Shown: positions 52,747 through 61,604 of the stretch, piece after piece
Numbering within the stretch: the stretch's first letter is position 1
Layout of the letters: each line of letters starts with the position of its first letter
From: Microvirga splendida
Lineage (GTDB): Bacteria > Pseudomonadota > Alphaproteobacteria > Rhizobiales > Beijerinckiaceae
Assembly (NCBI RefSeq): GCF_016427565.1
Contig: NZ_JAELXT010000019.1
Span: forward strand, 1 to 64,000
Length of the DNA stretch: 64,000 nt
Direction: 5' to 3'
The notes under the pieces: model-generated
The model's database searches: none
Seen by the model: the letters and a program-made list of their open reading frames with translations, nothing else
What the model was told of the DNA's origin: nothing
Translations under genes and position numbers: made by a program

Positions 52747-53399
52747 AGCCTTCGACCTCCCGCTTCCGCATCAGGCCCTCCGGCCTGGCCCGCCTGCCGC
52801 GGGTGGCCCCCGGCATGCGGATCGGCCTTTATGGCGGCTCCTTCAACCCGGCCCATGCCGGACACCGCCATGTCAGCGAGATGGCCCTGAAGCGGCTCGG
52901 GCTCGACCGGGTCTGGTGGATCGTCACCCCGGGCAATCCCCTCAAGGACACGGGCGAGCTCGCCACCACCGCCATGCGGGTGGAGGAAGCTCAGGCTTTG
53001 GCCGATCATCCCCGCATCGACGTGACCGCCTTCGAGGAGGAGATCGGGGCCCGCTATACCGTGGACACCCTGGCCTATCTCAAGCGGCGCTACCCCGATG
53101 TCCGCTTCGTCTGGATCATGGGAGCGGACAACCTGGCAGGCTTCCACCGCTGGCGCGGCTGGCGCCGCATCGCCCGGATGATGCCGATCGCCATCGTCGA
53201 CCGTCCCGGCTGGACCCTGAAGGCCGTCCGGTCCCACAGCGCCACGGCCCTGTCCGAGGGGCGAATCGACGAGGCCGATGCCCTCGCCCTGCCGGGGCTC
53301 AGGCCGCCCGCCTGGGTTTTCCTGCATGGGCCCCGGTCCCACCTCTCGTCCACCCAGCTGCGGCAGATGCGACGAACTTCTCCGATAGGAGGACGTTGA
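52743..53399 (+). CDS. nadD: nicotinate-nucleotide adenylyltransferase
   Basis: The 218-residue enzyme joins nicotinate mononucleotide and ATP in NAD synthesis. It has the adenylyltransferase motif [20 protein letters not shown] (HxGH), [28 protein letters not shown] and the C-terminal [10 protein letters not shown] (SSTxxR). A 24-residue basic extension precedes the core, and translation may really start nearer [11 protein letters not shown] 52743 overlaps the proA stop by 4 nt. Confidence 0.93.
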   Translation: MKPSTSRFRIRPSGLARLPRVAPGMRIGLYGGSFNPAHAGHRHVSEMALKRLGLDRVWWIVTPGNPLKDTGELATTAMRVEEAQALADHPRIDVTAFEEEIGARYTVDTLAYLKRRYPDVRFVWIMGADNLAGFHRWRGWRRIARMMPIAIVDRPGWTLKAVRSHSATALSEGRIDEADALALPGLRPPAWVFLHGPRSHLSSTQLRQMRRTSPIGGR

Positions 53400-53498
53400 A
53401 AAATGGGGCCTTCCCGCATTATCTTAAGGGTCGGCGCCATTTAAGCGCTGCTGAGAAAGGGTCTGAACCTGAACCGACTATCTTCCGTCGAAGCGGAC

Positions 53499-53879
53499 TT
53501 GAACCCGCTTCCTCCTCTCTCTGGAGCGGACGCTCCTGCCGCAGAGGATATCCGGGCCGCTGCCCTGGCCTCCCTCGAGGATATGAAGGCCGAAAACACG
53601 GTCGAGATCGACCTGGCCGGAAAGACCTCGCTTGCCGACACCATGATCGTCACCTCGGGCCGCTCCGACCGCCATGTCGGCGCGATTGCCGAGCGCGTGA
53701 TCAAGGACCTCAAGGACAAGGGGTTCGGCAACGCGCGCGTCGAGGGCCTGCCGGCCTGCGACTGGGTGCTCATCGATGCCGGCGACGTGCTGATCCACGT
53801 TTTCCGTCCCGAGGTTCGTGGTTTCTACAACCTCGAGAAGATGTGGGGCGCCGACCGCCCGCAGGATCGCGCGAGCTAA
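53499..53879 (+). CDS. rsfS: ribosomal silencing factor RsfS
   Basis: This protein of about 126 residues has the RsfS (Iojap) domain: ASLEDMKAENTVEIDLAGKT, ADTMIVTSGRSDRHVGAIAE, GLPACDWVLIDAGDVLIHVF and EVRGFYNLEKMW. It binds L14 and blocks subunit joining when nutrients are scarce. The start is unsure: TTG 53499 is the first start-like codon with a GAAGCGG upstream, and a CTG-initiated extension to 53469 cannot be excluded. Confidence 0.93.
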   Translation: MNPLPPLSGADAPAAEDIRAAALASLEDMKAENTVEIDLAGKTSLADTMIVTSGRSDRHVGAIAERVIKDLKDKGFGNARVEGLPACDWVLIDAGDVLIHVFRPEVRGFYNLEKMWGADRPQDRAS

Positions 53880-53927
53880 AAGCATGATCCGGGCAAGTGG
53901 GTACCGGTTGCCCGGCCAAGATCATGC
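53880..53927. repeat. intergenic palindromic repeat (GCATGATC ... GATCATGC type)
   Basis: GCATGATC at 53882-53889 and GATCATGC at 53920-53927 flank an inner imperfect dyad (CCGGGCAA ... TTGCCCGG). This arrangement resembles a dispersed palindromic repeat family seen widely in intergenic regions of Rhizobiales. It fills the gap between rsfS and rlmH. The family assignment is from memory of the pattern, not from a search. Confidence 0.6.
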
Positions 53928-53953
53928 GGCATTGAAAGGGTAAGGCCAGGATC

Positions 53954-54448
53954 GTGCGATTGAGCTTGCTGGCCGTGGGCCGTCTGAAGAGCGGCCCCGA
54001 GCGGGAGCTGGTCGAGCGATACAGGCAACGGGTCGAAGGCATGGGCCGGGCCTTGAGTCTGGCCGGGCTCGACATCGTCGAGCTGCCGGAGAGCCGCGCG
54101 CGCCGAGAGGATGACCGGCGCGCTGAAGAGGCCGCGGCTTTGCTCGAAAAAGCCGGTTCCTCCGTGCTGATCGTCTTCGACGAGCGCGGCAGGAGCCCCT
54201 CGAGCGAGGCTTTCGCCGAAAAGATCAGGCAGTGGCGCGACGAGGGCCGTGCGGGAATAGCCTGCGTCATCGGCGGGCCCGACGGCCTCGATCCCAAGCT
54301 GCGCCAGCGCGCTGACCTCGTGGTGTCCTTCGGGGCGCTCACCATGCCGCACCAGATCGTGCGGGCGCTCGTGGCCGAACAGCTCTATAGGAGCCTGACA
54401 ATCATAGCCGGTCACCCTTATCATCGGGCCGGCCACGATGATTCCTGA
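53954..54448 (+). CDS. rlmH: 23S rRNA pseudouridine-1915 N3-methyltransferase
   Basis: The 164-residue SPOUT-class enzyme has SLLAVGRLKSGPERELVERY at the start, SSVLIVFDERGRSPSSEAFA in the middle and the knot region CVIGGPDGLDP, VVSFGALTMPHQIVRALVAE and AGHPYHR. It methylates helix 69 of 23S rRNA on the assembled ribosome. The start is GTG 53954 with CCAGGA ahead. It overlaps the EnvC-like gene by 11 nt. Confidence 0.95.
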   Translation: MRLSLLAVGRLKSGPERELVERYRQRVEGMGRALSLAGLDIVELPESRARREDDRRAEEAAALLEKAGSSVLIVFDERGRSPSSEAFAEKIRQWRDEGRAGIACVIGGPDGLDPKLRQRADLVVSFGALTMPHQIVRALVAEQLYRSLTIIAGHPYHRAGHDDS

Positions 54449-55805
54449 CCGGATGACCCGCTTCGAAACCTTCCTTTCCCGCAAGGCCCTCGGCCTTGCC
54501 GCCTTGATGATCGCCGCCAGCCTGAGCCCCGCCGGGGCCCAGCAGCCCACGCCTGCGCCTGCGGCACCATCCGTCCCGGCGGAAACGGCCGAGGAGAAGG
54601 CGCGGCGGGAGCAGGACCTGAAGGTTCTGGAACAGGCGATCACGGCCAATGCGGAGGCACGCCGGCGGCTTGAGGCCGAGATCGAGTCCATCAGGGCCGA
54701 CCGGGCCAAGCTCAACACGGCCCTGATCGAGACGGCCGAGCGCGTGCGCGGCACCGAAGACCGCATTCGCGGGCTGGAGCAGAGGCTTCAGACCCTGACC
54801 TCCAGCGAAGCGGCCATTCGCCGCTCCCTGCAGAGCCGCCGGGCCGTCATCGTCGAGGTTTTCGCCGCCCTGCAGCGCATGGGCCGCCGTCCGCCACCGG
54901 CCGTGCTGGTGCGGCCGGAGGACATGCTCGAGGCGGTTCGGGCTTCGATCATGCTGGGCGCCGTTCTCCCGGAGCTGAGAGTTGAGGCCGAGATCCTGGC
55001 CACCGACCTCGCCGAGCTTGTTCGCCTGAAGGAGGCCATCACCGTCGACCGCTCGACCCTCAACAGCGAGCTGGCGGCGCTCACCCGCGAGCAGGAGCGG
55101 GTCGCGGCCCTCATGGAGGCCCGTCAGGGCCGCATTGCCGAGGTGGAGCGCGATGCGGGCGCCGAGCGGCAAAAGGCTGAGGAACTGGCCCGCCAGGCCG
55201 GAACGCTCAAGGAACTCATCGACCGCATGGAAGCGGAGATCGCTGGGGCGCAAAGAGCCTCGGAGGAGGCGCGCAAGGCTGCCGAGGCTCAGGAGCGCCA
55301 GACCCGCGAGAAATTTGCCCAGCTCGCCTTCAGGGATCCGGCGCGGCTGGCTCCCAAGATTCCCTTCGCGGAAGCCAGGGGCCTGCTGCCGCGGCCCGTC
55401 AGCGGCGAGACGACTCTGGAGTTCGGCGCCGCGGATGGGTATGGCGGAACGACGCGTGGCATTTCGATCACGGCCCGGCAGAATGCAACCGTGGTATCAC
55501 CCTCCGACGGTTGGGTGGCCTTTGCGGGCCCCTTCCGGTCGTATGGACGACTCTTGATCATCAATGCCGGTGGTGGATACTATGTTCTTCTGGCCGGTAT
55601 GGACCAAATCAACGTTGATGTCGGGCAGTTCGTGCTCGCCGGCGAGCCCGTTGCGACCATGGGAGAGGCTCCTCTCATGAGTTTGATCGGCGCCGCCATA
55701 GAAAAGAACAACCCCGTCCTCTATGTTGAGTTCAGGAAAGACGGCGGTTCGATTGACCCAAGTCCCTGGTGGGCAAAATCGCAAAGCGAAAAGGTTCGCG
55801 GATAA
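54438..55805 (+). CDS. EnvC-like murein hydrolase activator (M23 family)
   Basis: The 455-residue exported protein (signal SRKALGLAALMIAASLSPAG) has a long coiled coil at about 50-300 (EQDLKVLEQAITANAEARRR, REQERVAALMEARQ) and a C-terminal LytM/M23 fold at about 335-450 (SDGWVAFAGPFRSYGRLLII, GYYVLLAGMDQINVDVGQFV). The zinc ligands of active M23 peptidases are absent (TTRGISITA in place of HxxxD; the HxH is replaced too), so it should activate amidases at division rather than cut peptidoglycan. It overlaps rlmH and shares one base with ctpA (TAATG). Confidence 0.9.
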   Translation: MIPDRMTRFETFLSRKALGLAALMIAASLSPAGAQQPTPAPAAPSVPAETAEEKARREQDLKVLEQAITANAEARRRLEAEIESIRADRAKLNTALIETAERVRGTEDRIRGLEQRLQTLTSSEAAIRRSLQSRRAVIVEVFAALQRMGRRPPPAVLVRPEDMLEAVRASIMLGAVLPELRVEAEILATDLAELVRLKEAITVDRSTLNSELAALTREQERVAALMEARQGRIAEVERDAGAERQKAEELARQAGTLKELIDRMEAEIAGAQRASEEARKAAEAQERQTREKFAQLAFRDPARLAPKIPFAEARGLLPRPVSGETTLEFGAADGYGGTTRGISITARQNATVVSPSDGWVAFAGPFRSYGRLLIINAGGGYYVLLAGMDQINVDVGQFVLAGEPVATMGEAPLMSLIGAAIEKNNPVLYVEFRKDGGSIDPSPWWAKSQSEKVRG

Positions 55806-57127
55806 TGCGCAAACTATCCCTCTTGATTCTCGGTGCGGCCATCGGCGCGGGCAGTGCGACCATGGTGTCGCAGACCAGCCTTATGTCGGGCATGAGCGCG
55901 GTTGCCGCCTCGGCCGACACGTACCGTCAGCTGAGCCTTTTCGGAGACGTCTTCGAGAAGGTCCGCACGGATTACGTTGAAAAGCCTGAGGAAGCGAAGC
56001 TGGTCGAGGCTGCCATCAACGGCATGCTCACCTCTCTCGATCCCCATTCGAGCTTCATGGATGCCAAGAGCTTCCGCGACATGCAGGTGCAGACCCGCGG
56101 CGAGTTCGGCGGCCTCGGCATCGAGGTCACCATGGAGGATGGCCTCGTCAAGGTCGTGACGCCGATCGACGAGACCCCCGCCTCCCGGGCCGGCATCCTC
56201 GCCAACGACATCATCACCCACATCAACGACGAGCAGGTCCAGGGCCTCAACCTGAACCAGGCGGTCGACAAGATGCGCGGTCCGGTCAATTCCTCCGTCA
56301 CCCTCAAGATCCAGCGCAAGGAAGCCAAGGATCCGGTGGTGGTGAAGCTGACCCGCGAAACCATCAAGGTGCGCCCGGTCCGGGCCCGCGTCGAGGGCGA
56401 CATCGGCGTCCTGCGCGTGACCCAGTTCAACGAGCAGACCTACGAGAACCTGCGTGCAGGCATCGAGAAGCTCACCAACGAGATCGGCGCCGACAAGGTG
56501 GCTGGCTTCGTCATCGACCTGCGCAACAACCCGGGCGGCCTGCTCGATCAAGCGATCATGGTCTCCGACGCCTTCCTCGACCGCGGCGAGATCGTCTCGA
56601 CCCGCAGCCGGAATGCCGAGGACACCCAGCGCTTCAGCGCGAAGGCCGGCGACCTGACCAAGGGCAAGCCGCTGGTGGTGCTCGTCAACGGCGGCTCGGC
56701 CTCGGCGTCCGAGATCGTGGCCGGCGCCCTGCAGGACCACAAGCGTGCGACGGTTCTCGGAACCCGCTCCTTCGGCAAGGGCTCCGTGCAGACCATCATC
56801 CCGCTCGGCGGCAACGGCGCCGTGCGCCTGACGACGGCCCGCTACTACACCCCGGCCGGCCGTTCGATCCAGGCCAAGGGCATCGATCCCGACGTCGAGG
56901 TGCTGCAGGAGATCCCCGAGGAGCTCAAGGGCAAGGACGAGACCAAGGGCGAGGCCGGTCTGCGCGGCCACCTGAGCAATGGCGGCGAGAAGGAAGAGCG
57001 CGGCGGCTCCTCCGCCTACATTCCGCCGGATCCGGCCAAGGACAAGCAGCTGATTGCCGCTTACGACCTGCTGCACGGCGTCCGCAAGGATGCCGCCAAC
57101 ACGGCCGCGAAGCCGAATCCGAACTAA
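55805..57127 (+). CDS. ctpA: C-terminal processing protease, S41 family
   Basis: The 440-residue periplasmic protease has an N-terminal signal/anchor (KLSLLILGAAIGAGSATMVS), a PDZ domain at about 90-170 (FGGLGIEVTMEDGLVKVVTP, LANDIITHINDEQVQGL) and an S41 domain. The catalytic Ser is in LVNGGSASASEIVAGAL and the Lys in GTRSFGKGSVQTI, with the preceding GFVIDLRNNPGGLLDQA. It trims C-termini of envelope proteins and often regulates murein hydrolases, which fits its place after the EnvC-like gene. A strong terminator follows. Confidence 0.95.
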   Translation: MRKLSLLILGAAIGAGSATMVSQTSLMSGMSAVAASADTYRQLSLFGDVFEKVRTDYVEKPEEAKLVEAAINGMLTSLDPHSSFMDAKSFRDMQVQTRGEFGGLGIEVTMEDGLVKVVTPIDETPASRAGILANDIITHINDEQVQGLNLNQAVDKMRGPVNSSVTLKIQRKEAKDPVVVKLTRETIKVRPVRARVEGDIGVLRVTQFNEQTYENLRAGIEKLTNEIGADKVAGFVIDLRNNPGGLLDQAIMVSDAFLDRGEIVSTRSRNAEDTQRFSAKAGDLTKGKPLVVLVNGGSASASEIVAGALQDHKRATVLGTRSFGKGSVQTIIPLGGNGAVRLTTARYYTPAGRSIQAKGIDPDVEVLQEIPEELKGKDETKGEAGLRGHLSNGGEKEERGGSSAYIPPDPAKDKQLIAAYDLLHGVRKDAANTAAKPNPN

Positions 57128-57165
57128 GAGCGGATCGTTCTTTCGTTCGAGAAACAGCGATGCAA

Positions 57166-57206
57166 ATGGGCCCGGCGGGATGAACATCCGCCGGGCCCAT
57201 TTCTGT
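57166..57206 (+). terminator. Rho-independent terminator after ctpA
   Basis: A 13-bp perfect stem (57166-57178 with 57188-57200; GGGCCCGGCGG core) has a 9-nt loop and is followed by TTTCTG. It lies 38 nt after the ctpA stop. Confidence 0.75.
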
Positions 57207-57351
57207 TGCGGCGTCCACAGCCCTGCGGAAAGGCTTGTGCGAGAGCCGGTGAAGCGGCACTCTCTCTCCCTGCTTCGGAACTATGACCAAGCGCCGGCAC
57301 TAATAAGAACCGTCCGCATTCGAGTTCCGTGATTAAGGGAGTGACTTTCCG

Positions 57352-57900
57352 ATGAGGAGCGCAAGAGGATCACAGGCCAGAAAGGATCTGCCCTATCGCT
57401 CCTGTGTCGGCGTCATGCTGATCAACAAGGACGGCCTGGTGTTCATCGGCCGCCGCCGTTCCGATGCCGATGCGGCCTCCGACGGCTACTCCTGGCAGAT
57501 GCCCCAGGGCGGCATCGACCCAGGCGAGGAGCCCTATCAGGCTGCCCTGCGCGAGCTTCATGAGGAAACCAGCGTCCGCTCCGTGACCCTCCTGGCCGAA
57601 GCGCCCGAATGGTACGCCTACGATCTTCCGACCATGGTGGCTGGGCGCGCCTGGCGCGGACGTTACCGCGGGCAGAACCAGAAATGGTTTGCGTTCCGGT
57701 TCGAGGGCGACGAGAGCGAGATCAACATCCATCAGCCGGGCGGCGGCGGACACAGGCCCGAATTCGATGAATGGCGCTGGGAAGAGATGCGCCGCCTGCC
57801 GGAGCTGATCATCCCGTTCAAGCGACCCGTCTATGAAAAGGTCGTTGCCGCCTTTGCGCCGCTTGCATCGGCAGGGCTGCACAGCTCTATCCACTCCTGA
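57352..57900 (+). CDS. rppH: RNA pyrophosphohydrolase RppH (Nudix)
   Basis: The 182-residue protein has the RppH-type Nudix domain: [40 protein letters not shown], then the Nudix box end [10 protein letters not shown], and [20 protein letters not shown]. It removes pyrophosphate from the 5' end of RNA to start decay. It lies in the usual place after ctpA but behind a terminator, so it must have its own promoter in the 224-nt gap. Confidence 0.93.
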   Translation: MRSARGSQARKDLPYRSCVGVMLINKDGLVFIGRRRSDADAASDGYSWQMPQGGIDPGEEPYQAALRELHEETSVRSVTLLAEAPEWYAYDLPTMVAGRAWRGRYRGQNQKWFAFRFEGDESEINIHQPGGGGHRPEFDEWRWEEMRRLPELIIPFKRPVYEKVVAAFAPLASAGLHSSIHS

Positions 57901-58097
57901 CGGTTTGGAGGCTGCATCGGACCGGCTTTTCCAGCCGGCCTGAGTTCAAGTCGAAGCGATCTCTGCGGTGGGTGCTCTCGTGCTTGCGCATGAAACTTCG
58001 GCATCGCACTAACCGCCCCAAAATGCCCATTTTCAGAGGCGTTTCGTTCATGTTCATGAACCGCAGATGTACGCCGCCGATACTTATGGATGGGAAC

Positions 58098-58122
58098 GGA
58101 ACCCTAGCTGAAAACCCCCGTT
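58098..58122 (+). promoter_or_regulatory. EcfG-type promoter for the DUF1236 gene
   Basis: GGAAC (58098-58102), a 16-nt spacer and CGTT (58119-58122) are an exact match to the EcfG pattern. The element ends 54 nt before the ATG at 58177. Confidence 0.62.
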
Positions 58123-58176
58123 GACAGGCTTGCAGAGGGCCATTGTCGGTCCTCCATCATAGGGAGGTTTCATCCA

Positions 58177-58887
58177 ATGCGTGTCACTTTACTGGCCGGT
58201 GTAGCAGCAGCAACCCTTTCCCTGAGCGTGGCTGCGATGGCGCAGACGAGCAGCGGCAGCTCGAGCGGCAGCAGCGCCGGCGGCACTTCCGGCGGCTCCT
58301 CGGGCAGCTCGACAATCATGACGCCCGGCGCGTCCGGTGGCTCCTCGGGCTCGACCATGGGCGGCGCGTCCGGCTCGTCGAGCTCAACGACGTCGGGCTC
58401 CGCATCCAGCAGCACCGGCGGCTCGTCCGGCACCTCGACCACGGGCGGGACCTCGACCGACAGCGCCCAGTCCGGCACCTCCGGTAAGACGCAGGGCAGC
58501 ACGTCCGGCACGGCCTCCAGCACGAGCGGCAGCTCGAACACGAAGGATAATGCGTCCAACACCACAGGCGGCGCGGCCAACACCAACACTACGGGCAGCA
58601 CCAACTCGTCCGGCTCCACGAGCGTGAACGTGACCTCGGAGCAGCGGACGCAGATCTCGCGGTCGTTCAGCAGCGTGAACGTGCAGCCGCTCACCAATGT
58701 GGAGTTCAGCGTGAGCGTCGGCTCGACCGTCCCGACCTCGGTGACCACCCTGTACGACTGCCCGGAAACCGTCCGGAGCATTCTGACCGGCCTGCCGGAG
58801 TGCAAGTACATTGTCGTACGCGATCAGGTGGTGATCCTTGAGCCTCGCACCCGTCGCATCGTGACGGTGATCGAGCGTCGCGGCTGA
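58177..58887 (+). CDS. secreted Ser/Thr/Gly-rich protein with DUF1236 domain
   Basis: The 236-residue product has a signal peptide (MRVTLLAGVAAATLSLSVAA, cleavage near AMA). A low-complexity Ser/Gly/Thr region of about 125 residues follows. The C-terminal DUF1236-type domain covers about 150-236 (VTSEQRTQISRSFSSVNVQP, YDCPETVRSILTGLPECKYI, VRDQVVILEPRTRRIVTVIE). DUF1236 proteins are abundant in Rhizobiales. The function is unknown, presumably cell-surface or periplasmic. An exact EcfG-type promoter lies upstream and a terminator after. Confidence 0.85.
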   Translation: MRVTLLAGVAAATLSLSVAAMAQTSSGSSSGSSAGGTSGGSSGSSTIMTPGASGGSSGSTMGGASGSSSSTTSGSASSSTGGSSGTSTTGGTSTDSAQSGTSGKTQGSTSGTASSTSGSSNTKDNASNTTGGAANTNTTGSTNSSGSTSVNVTSEQRTQISRSFSSVNVQPLTNVEFSVSVGSTVPTSVTTLYDCPETVRSILTGLPECKYIVVRDQVVILEPRTRRIVTVIERRG

Positions 58888-58922
58888 TCGGCAGCGTAGC
58901 GACGACGCCCCCTAAAAACCGG

Positions 58923-58958
58923 CGCCCGCGGCTCGACCGAGCCGTGGGCGTTCTCTCG
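58923..58958 (+). terminator. terminator after the DUF1236 gene
   Basis: CGCCCGCGGCTC (58923-58934) pairs with GAGCCGTGGGCG (58939-58950), with one G-U pair, followed by TTCTCTCG. It lies 35 nt after the stop. Confidence 0.65.
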
Positions 58959-59021
58959 TCAGGACCCGTGATCACGGATGGGCATGCCAGCGTGATGGAC
59001 GATCAAGGGCAAGGGGTTGTT

Positions 59022-59216
59022 CTAGGCTGCGTAAGGAAAGGCAACAGCCTGCCTGTCGTACCGCTCTTGCCTGCGGTGCTGAGCGAGCAATTCCAGGGCC
59101 GCCCGTGCAAGAGTGCGAAATTCGTCCCTGACGATCTCCGGCTCGCGGTCCCACACCTGGGCATCGTCTTCGGCAGAATATAGGGCGCGCGCAACTGCTT
59201 CGATTTCATGTTCCAT
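59022..59216 (-). CDS. small hypothetical protein (64 aa)
   Basis: The 64-residue acidic helical protein starts MEHEIEAVARALYSAEDDAQ and continues with two helices (REPEIVRDEFRTLARAAL, LLAQHRRQERYDRQ). It has no membrane segment. GGGAGGGGC precedes the ATG at 59216 at a good distance. It converges with the DUF1236 gene. No family is recognised. Confidence 0.6.
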   Translation of the reverse strand: MEHEIEAVARALYSAEDDAQVWDREPEIVRDEFRTLARAALELLAQHRRQERYDRQAVAFPYAA

Positions 59217-59490
59217 GATATGCCCCTCCCGGCTCGGATTGACTGCTTTCTTGATGCGGCGCGAGCGCTTGGAGGTACCCGTCTATGGGCTGCCCCAAGA
59301 CCCGCGCGCATCCGGCATCCCCAGCACGGGCATTTGTTCCAAACGCCATGGTCGAGGCAACGTGGAAGATGAGGTAGCTCAAAAGCGATAATCCTTTCAG
59401 ACAGCCATGCGCAGCCCCATGATCGGCGGCCTCACAGCATTCGAATGTCTGAACGGTCTTCGGCTTCTCGCCGTGCCACTGGAAGGTCAG

Positions 59491-59575
59491 TGGTGCCCCT
59501 GGCCGGGATCGAACCAGCACTCCTTGCGGAACTCGATTTTGAGTCGAGCGCGTCTACCAATTCCGCCACAGGGGC
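59491..59575 (-). tRNA. tRNA-Leu(CAA)
   Basis: The 85-nt class II tRNA has acceptor GCCCCTG pairing with CAGGGGC and an encoded ACCA end. The anticodon stem CTCGA/TCGAG has the loop CTCAAAA (anticodon CAA), there is a long variable arm, and the T-loop is TTCGATC. Confidence 0.95.
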
Positions 59576-59726
59576 AAGGACCTGCGACGTACCATGAGGC
59601 GCGAAGGCGGGTCAATCCGGCAGATGTGAAGGGACGCCGCATGGGGCGCCTCTCGCCATCCGGCCGGGCTTGTGCCAAAGGGGTGGGGCGAACGGGCCCG
59701 TTCGCCGCCATCACCTGCGGGACACC

Positions 59727-60308
59727 ATGCTGAGACGTCTCTACGACTGGACCCTAGCCCTTGCGGCCCGGCCTTCGGCCCCCTATGCGCTGGGCGCCGT
59801 ATCTTTCTCGGAAAGCTCCTTCTTTCCGGTCCCGCCGGACGTGATGCTCGTTCCCATGATGCTGGCGCGGCCGGACAGGGCCTGGCGCTACGGTGCCATC
59901 TGCACGGTCACCTCGGTCCTTGGCGGCGTCTTCGGCTACCTGATCGGCGCCCTGACCTACGACACGATCGGCCTCTGGCTCATCGAGCTCTACGGCCTGT
60001 CCGACAAGGTGAGCCTTTTCCGGAGCTGGTACGAGGAATACGGCTCCTGGGTCATCCTTCTGGGCGGCCTGACACCGCTTCCCTATAAGCTCGTCACGAT
60101 CATGTCGGGCCTGGCGGGATACAACCTGCTGTGGTTCATCCTGCTTTCCGTTTTCGCCCGCGGGGCGCGTTTCTTCTTCATCGCGTTGCTGATGAGCCAG
60201 TTCGGGCCCGCCATCAAGGCGTTGATCGACCGTCATTTCAACCTGCTTGCGGCCTTGAGCGTGGCCCTGTTCATCGGCGGTTTTGCCGCCGTCAAATTCC
60301 TGCTCTAG
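59727..60308 (+). CDS. YqaA/DedA-like VTT-domain membrane protein
   Basis: The 193-residue inner-membrane protein has several TM helices and the VTT/SNARE-associated features of the YqaA branch: YALGAVSFSESSFFPVPPDV, TVTSVLGGVFGYLIGALTYD, WVILLGGLTPLPYKLVTIMS and FILLSVFARGARFFFIALLM. DedA relatives recycle or flip lipid carriers, and for YqaA this is not shown. ATG 59727 fits the family start. The upstream frame to 59670 lies in the flank of tRNA-Leu. Confidence 0.9.
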   Translation: MLRRLYDWTLALAARPSAPYALGAVSFSESSFFPVPPDVMLVPMMLARPDRAWRYGAICTVTSVLGGVFGYLIGALTYDTIGLWLIELYGLSDKVSLFRSWYEEYGSWVILLGGLTPLPYKLVTIMSGLAGYNLLWFILLSVFARGARFFFIALLMSQFGPAIKALIDRHFNLLAALSVALFIGGFAAVKFLL

Positions 60309-60350
60309 GCCTTTGTCGCGAATGATCGGTGCCCACCTTCACCGGAGTTG

Positions 60351-60866
60351 ATGTCGGAGTTCGGAATGCGGATGCAGCTCAACGTCAAGCATGTCGCTCT
60401 AGCCGTTGCCCTGGGGGCGGCGGCCACGGTCGGCGGCGCGCTCGTTTTCGAGCACGTTTTCGGCTACGTGCCCTGCAAGCTCTGCCTGACCCAGCGCAAT
60501 CCCTACTACATCGCCATTCCCCTCGGGATCATCGCAGCCCTCCTGCCGCCGCGCTGGACGAGGGCGGGCCTGTGGCTCCTCGCCCTGATCTTCATCGTCA
60601 GCGCCGGGCTCGGCGCCTATCATTCCGGCGTCGAGTGGGGTGTCTTCGCGGGCCCGAGCGATTGCGGCGGCGGGGCAGGGGCCGGAGCGGGCAGTGTCGG
60701 GGATTTCCTGAACCAGCTCGAGAACACCCGCGTGGTCAGCTGCACGGAAGCCGCGTGGCGCTTCCTCGGCCTGTCGCTGGCGGGATGGAACGTGCTGATC
60801 TCGCTGGCGCTTGCCGCCCTGGCGGCCATGGGAGCCGCTGGCAAAGGCCCGTATTTCGGCCGCTAA
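60351..60866 (+). CDS. dsbB: disulfide bond formation protein DsbB
   Basis: The protein of about 171 residues has four TM helices and both DsbB cysteine pairs: YVPCKLCLTQR (CxxC) and the periplasmic loop pair in GPSDCGGGAGAG and RVVSCTEAAWRF. It passes electrons from DsbA to quinones. The QR pair after CKLC is the quinone-site signature. Translation may start at ATG 60351 or at ATG 60366, which has the better spaced GGAG. It starts 42 nt after the YqaA-like gene. Confidence 0.92.
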   Translation: MSEFGMRMQLNVKHVALAVALGAAATVGGALVFEHVFGYVPCKLCLTQRNPYYIAIPLGIIAALLPPRWTRAGLWLLALIFIVSAGLGAYHSGVEWGVFAGPSDCGGGAGAGAGSVGDFLNQLENTRVVSCTEAAWRFLGLSLAGWNVLISLALAALAAMGAAGKGPYFGR

Positions 60867-60886
60867 CGCGCTGAACGGGAAGGGCC

Positions 60887-61456
60887 TTACGGCTCCAACT
60901 CGCTGTCCCAGTAGAGATAGTCCATCCAGCTGTCGTGGAGATAGTTGGGCGGGAAGAGGCGGCCGTTGGAATGGAGATCGTGGATGGTGGGGGCGAAGGG
61001 GCTCTGCCGGGGCCACATCTCGACCTCGCGGGGCAGCTTGTCCCCCTTCTTGAGATTGCAGGGCGCGCAGGCGGCGACGACGTTTTCCCAGGTGGTCTGC
61101 CCGCCCTTGGACCGGGGAATGACGTGATCGAAGGTGAGGTCCTCGCGAATGCCGCAATACTGGCAGCTGAAGCGGTCGCGCAGGAAGACGTTGAAGCGGG
61201 TGAAGGCCGGGTGCCGGGACGGCTTGACGTAGGTTTTCAGGGAGATGACCGAGGGGAGGCGGAATTCGAAGGTCGGACTTCGCACGACCTTGTCGTATTC
61301 CGACACGATGTTGACCCGGTCCAGGAACACCGCCTTGATCGCATCCTGCCAGCACCAGATGGACAGGGGGTAGTAGCTCAAAGGCCGGTAATCGGCATTG
61401 AGAACGAGGGCCGGGCAGGCCTCCGGTCGTACAACAGGTTGGACGTGTATCGTCAC
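60887..61456 (-). CDS. HNH endonuclease
   Basis: The 189-residue protein has an N-terminal segment (PALVLNADYRPLSYYPLSIW, AIKAVFLDRVNIVSEYDKVV) found in a widespread chromosomal HNH family. Its C-terminal HNH nuclease has zinc cysteines FSCQYCG and AACAPCNLKKG and the catalytic stretch LTFDHVIPRSKGGQTTWENV. The family is common as a lone housekeeping-type gene in alphaproteobacteria and is not tied to mobile DNA here. The DNA target is unknown. Confidence 0.92.
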   Translation of the reverse strand: MTIHVQPVVRPEACPALVLNADYRPLSYYPLSIWCWQDAIKAVFLDRVNIVSEYDKVVRSPTFEFRLPSVISLKTYVKPSRHPAFTRFNVFLRDRFSCQYCGIREDLTFDHVIPRSKGGQTTWENVVAACAPCNLKKGDKLPREVEMWPRQSPFAPTIHDLHSNGRLFPPNYLHDSWMDYLYWDSELEP

Positions 61457-61604
61457 CTCACCTCCTCTTGGGGAAAAAGAGAAGACTGCTATCCCGTCTG
61501 ATTAGACTATAGGCAGTGTGACGCTGTTGTGAAGATCACAGGCAATACGTTTGTGACGCACCCACAGGGATGTGGATGCGCCCTGGGCCTGCCTCAAAGG
61601 GAGC

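Noticed and set aside
54438..55805. Loss of zinc ligands in the M23 domain considered as a broken enzyme
   Set aside because: Degenerate LytM sites are normal for EnvC-type activators, so this is not a pseudogene.
58240..58640. Repeated Ser/Gly/Thr codons that look like a tandem repeat or CRISPR-like array
   Set aside because: The units are irregular, lie in frame within a secreted protein and have no spacers. This is ordinary low-complexity protein sequence.
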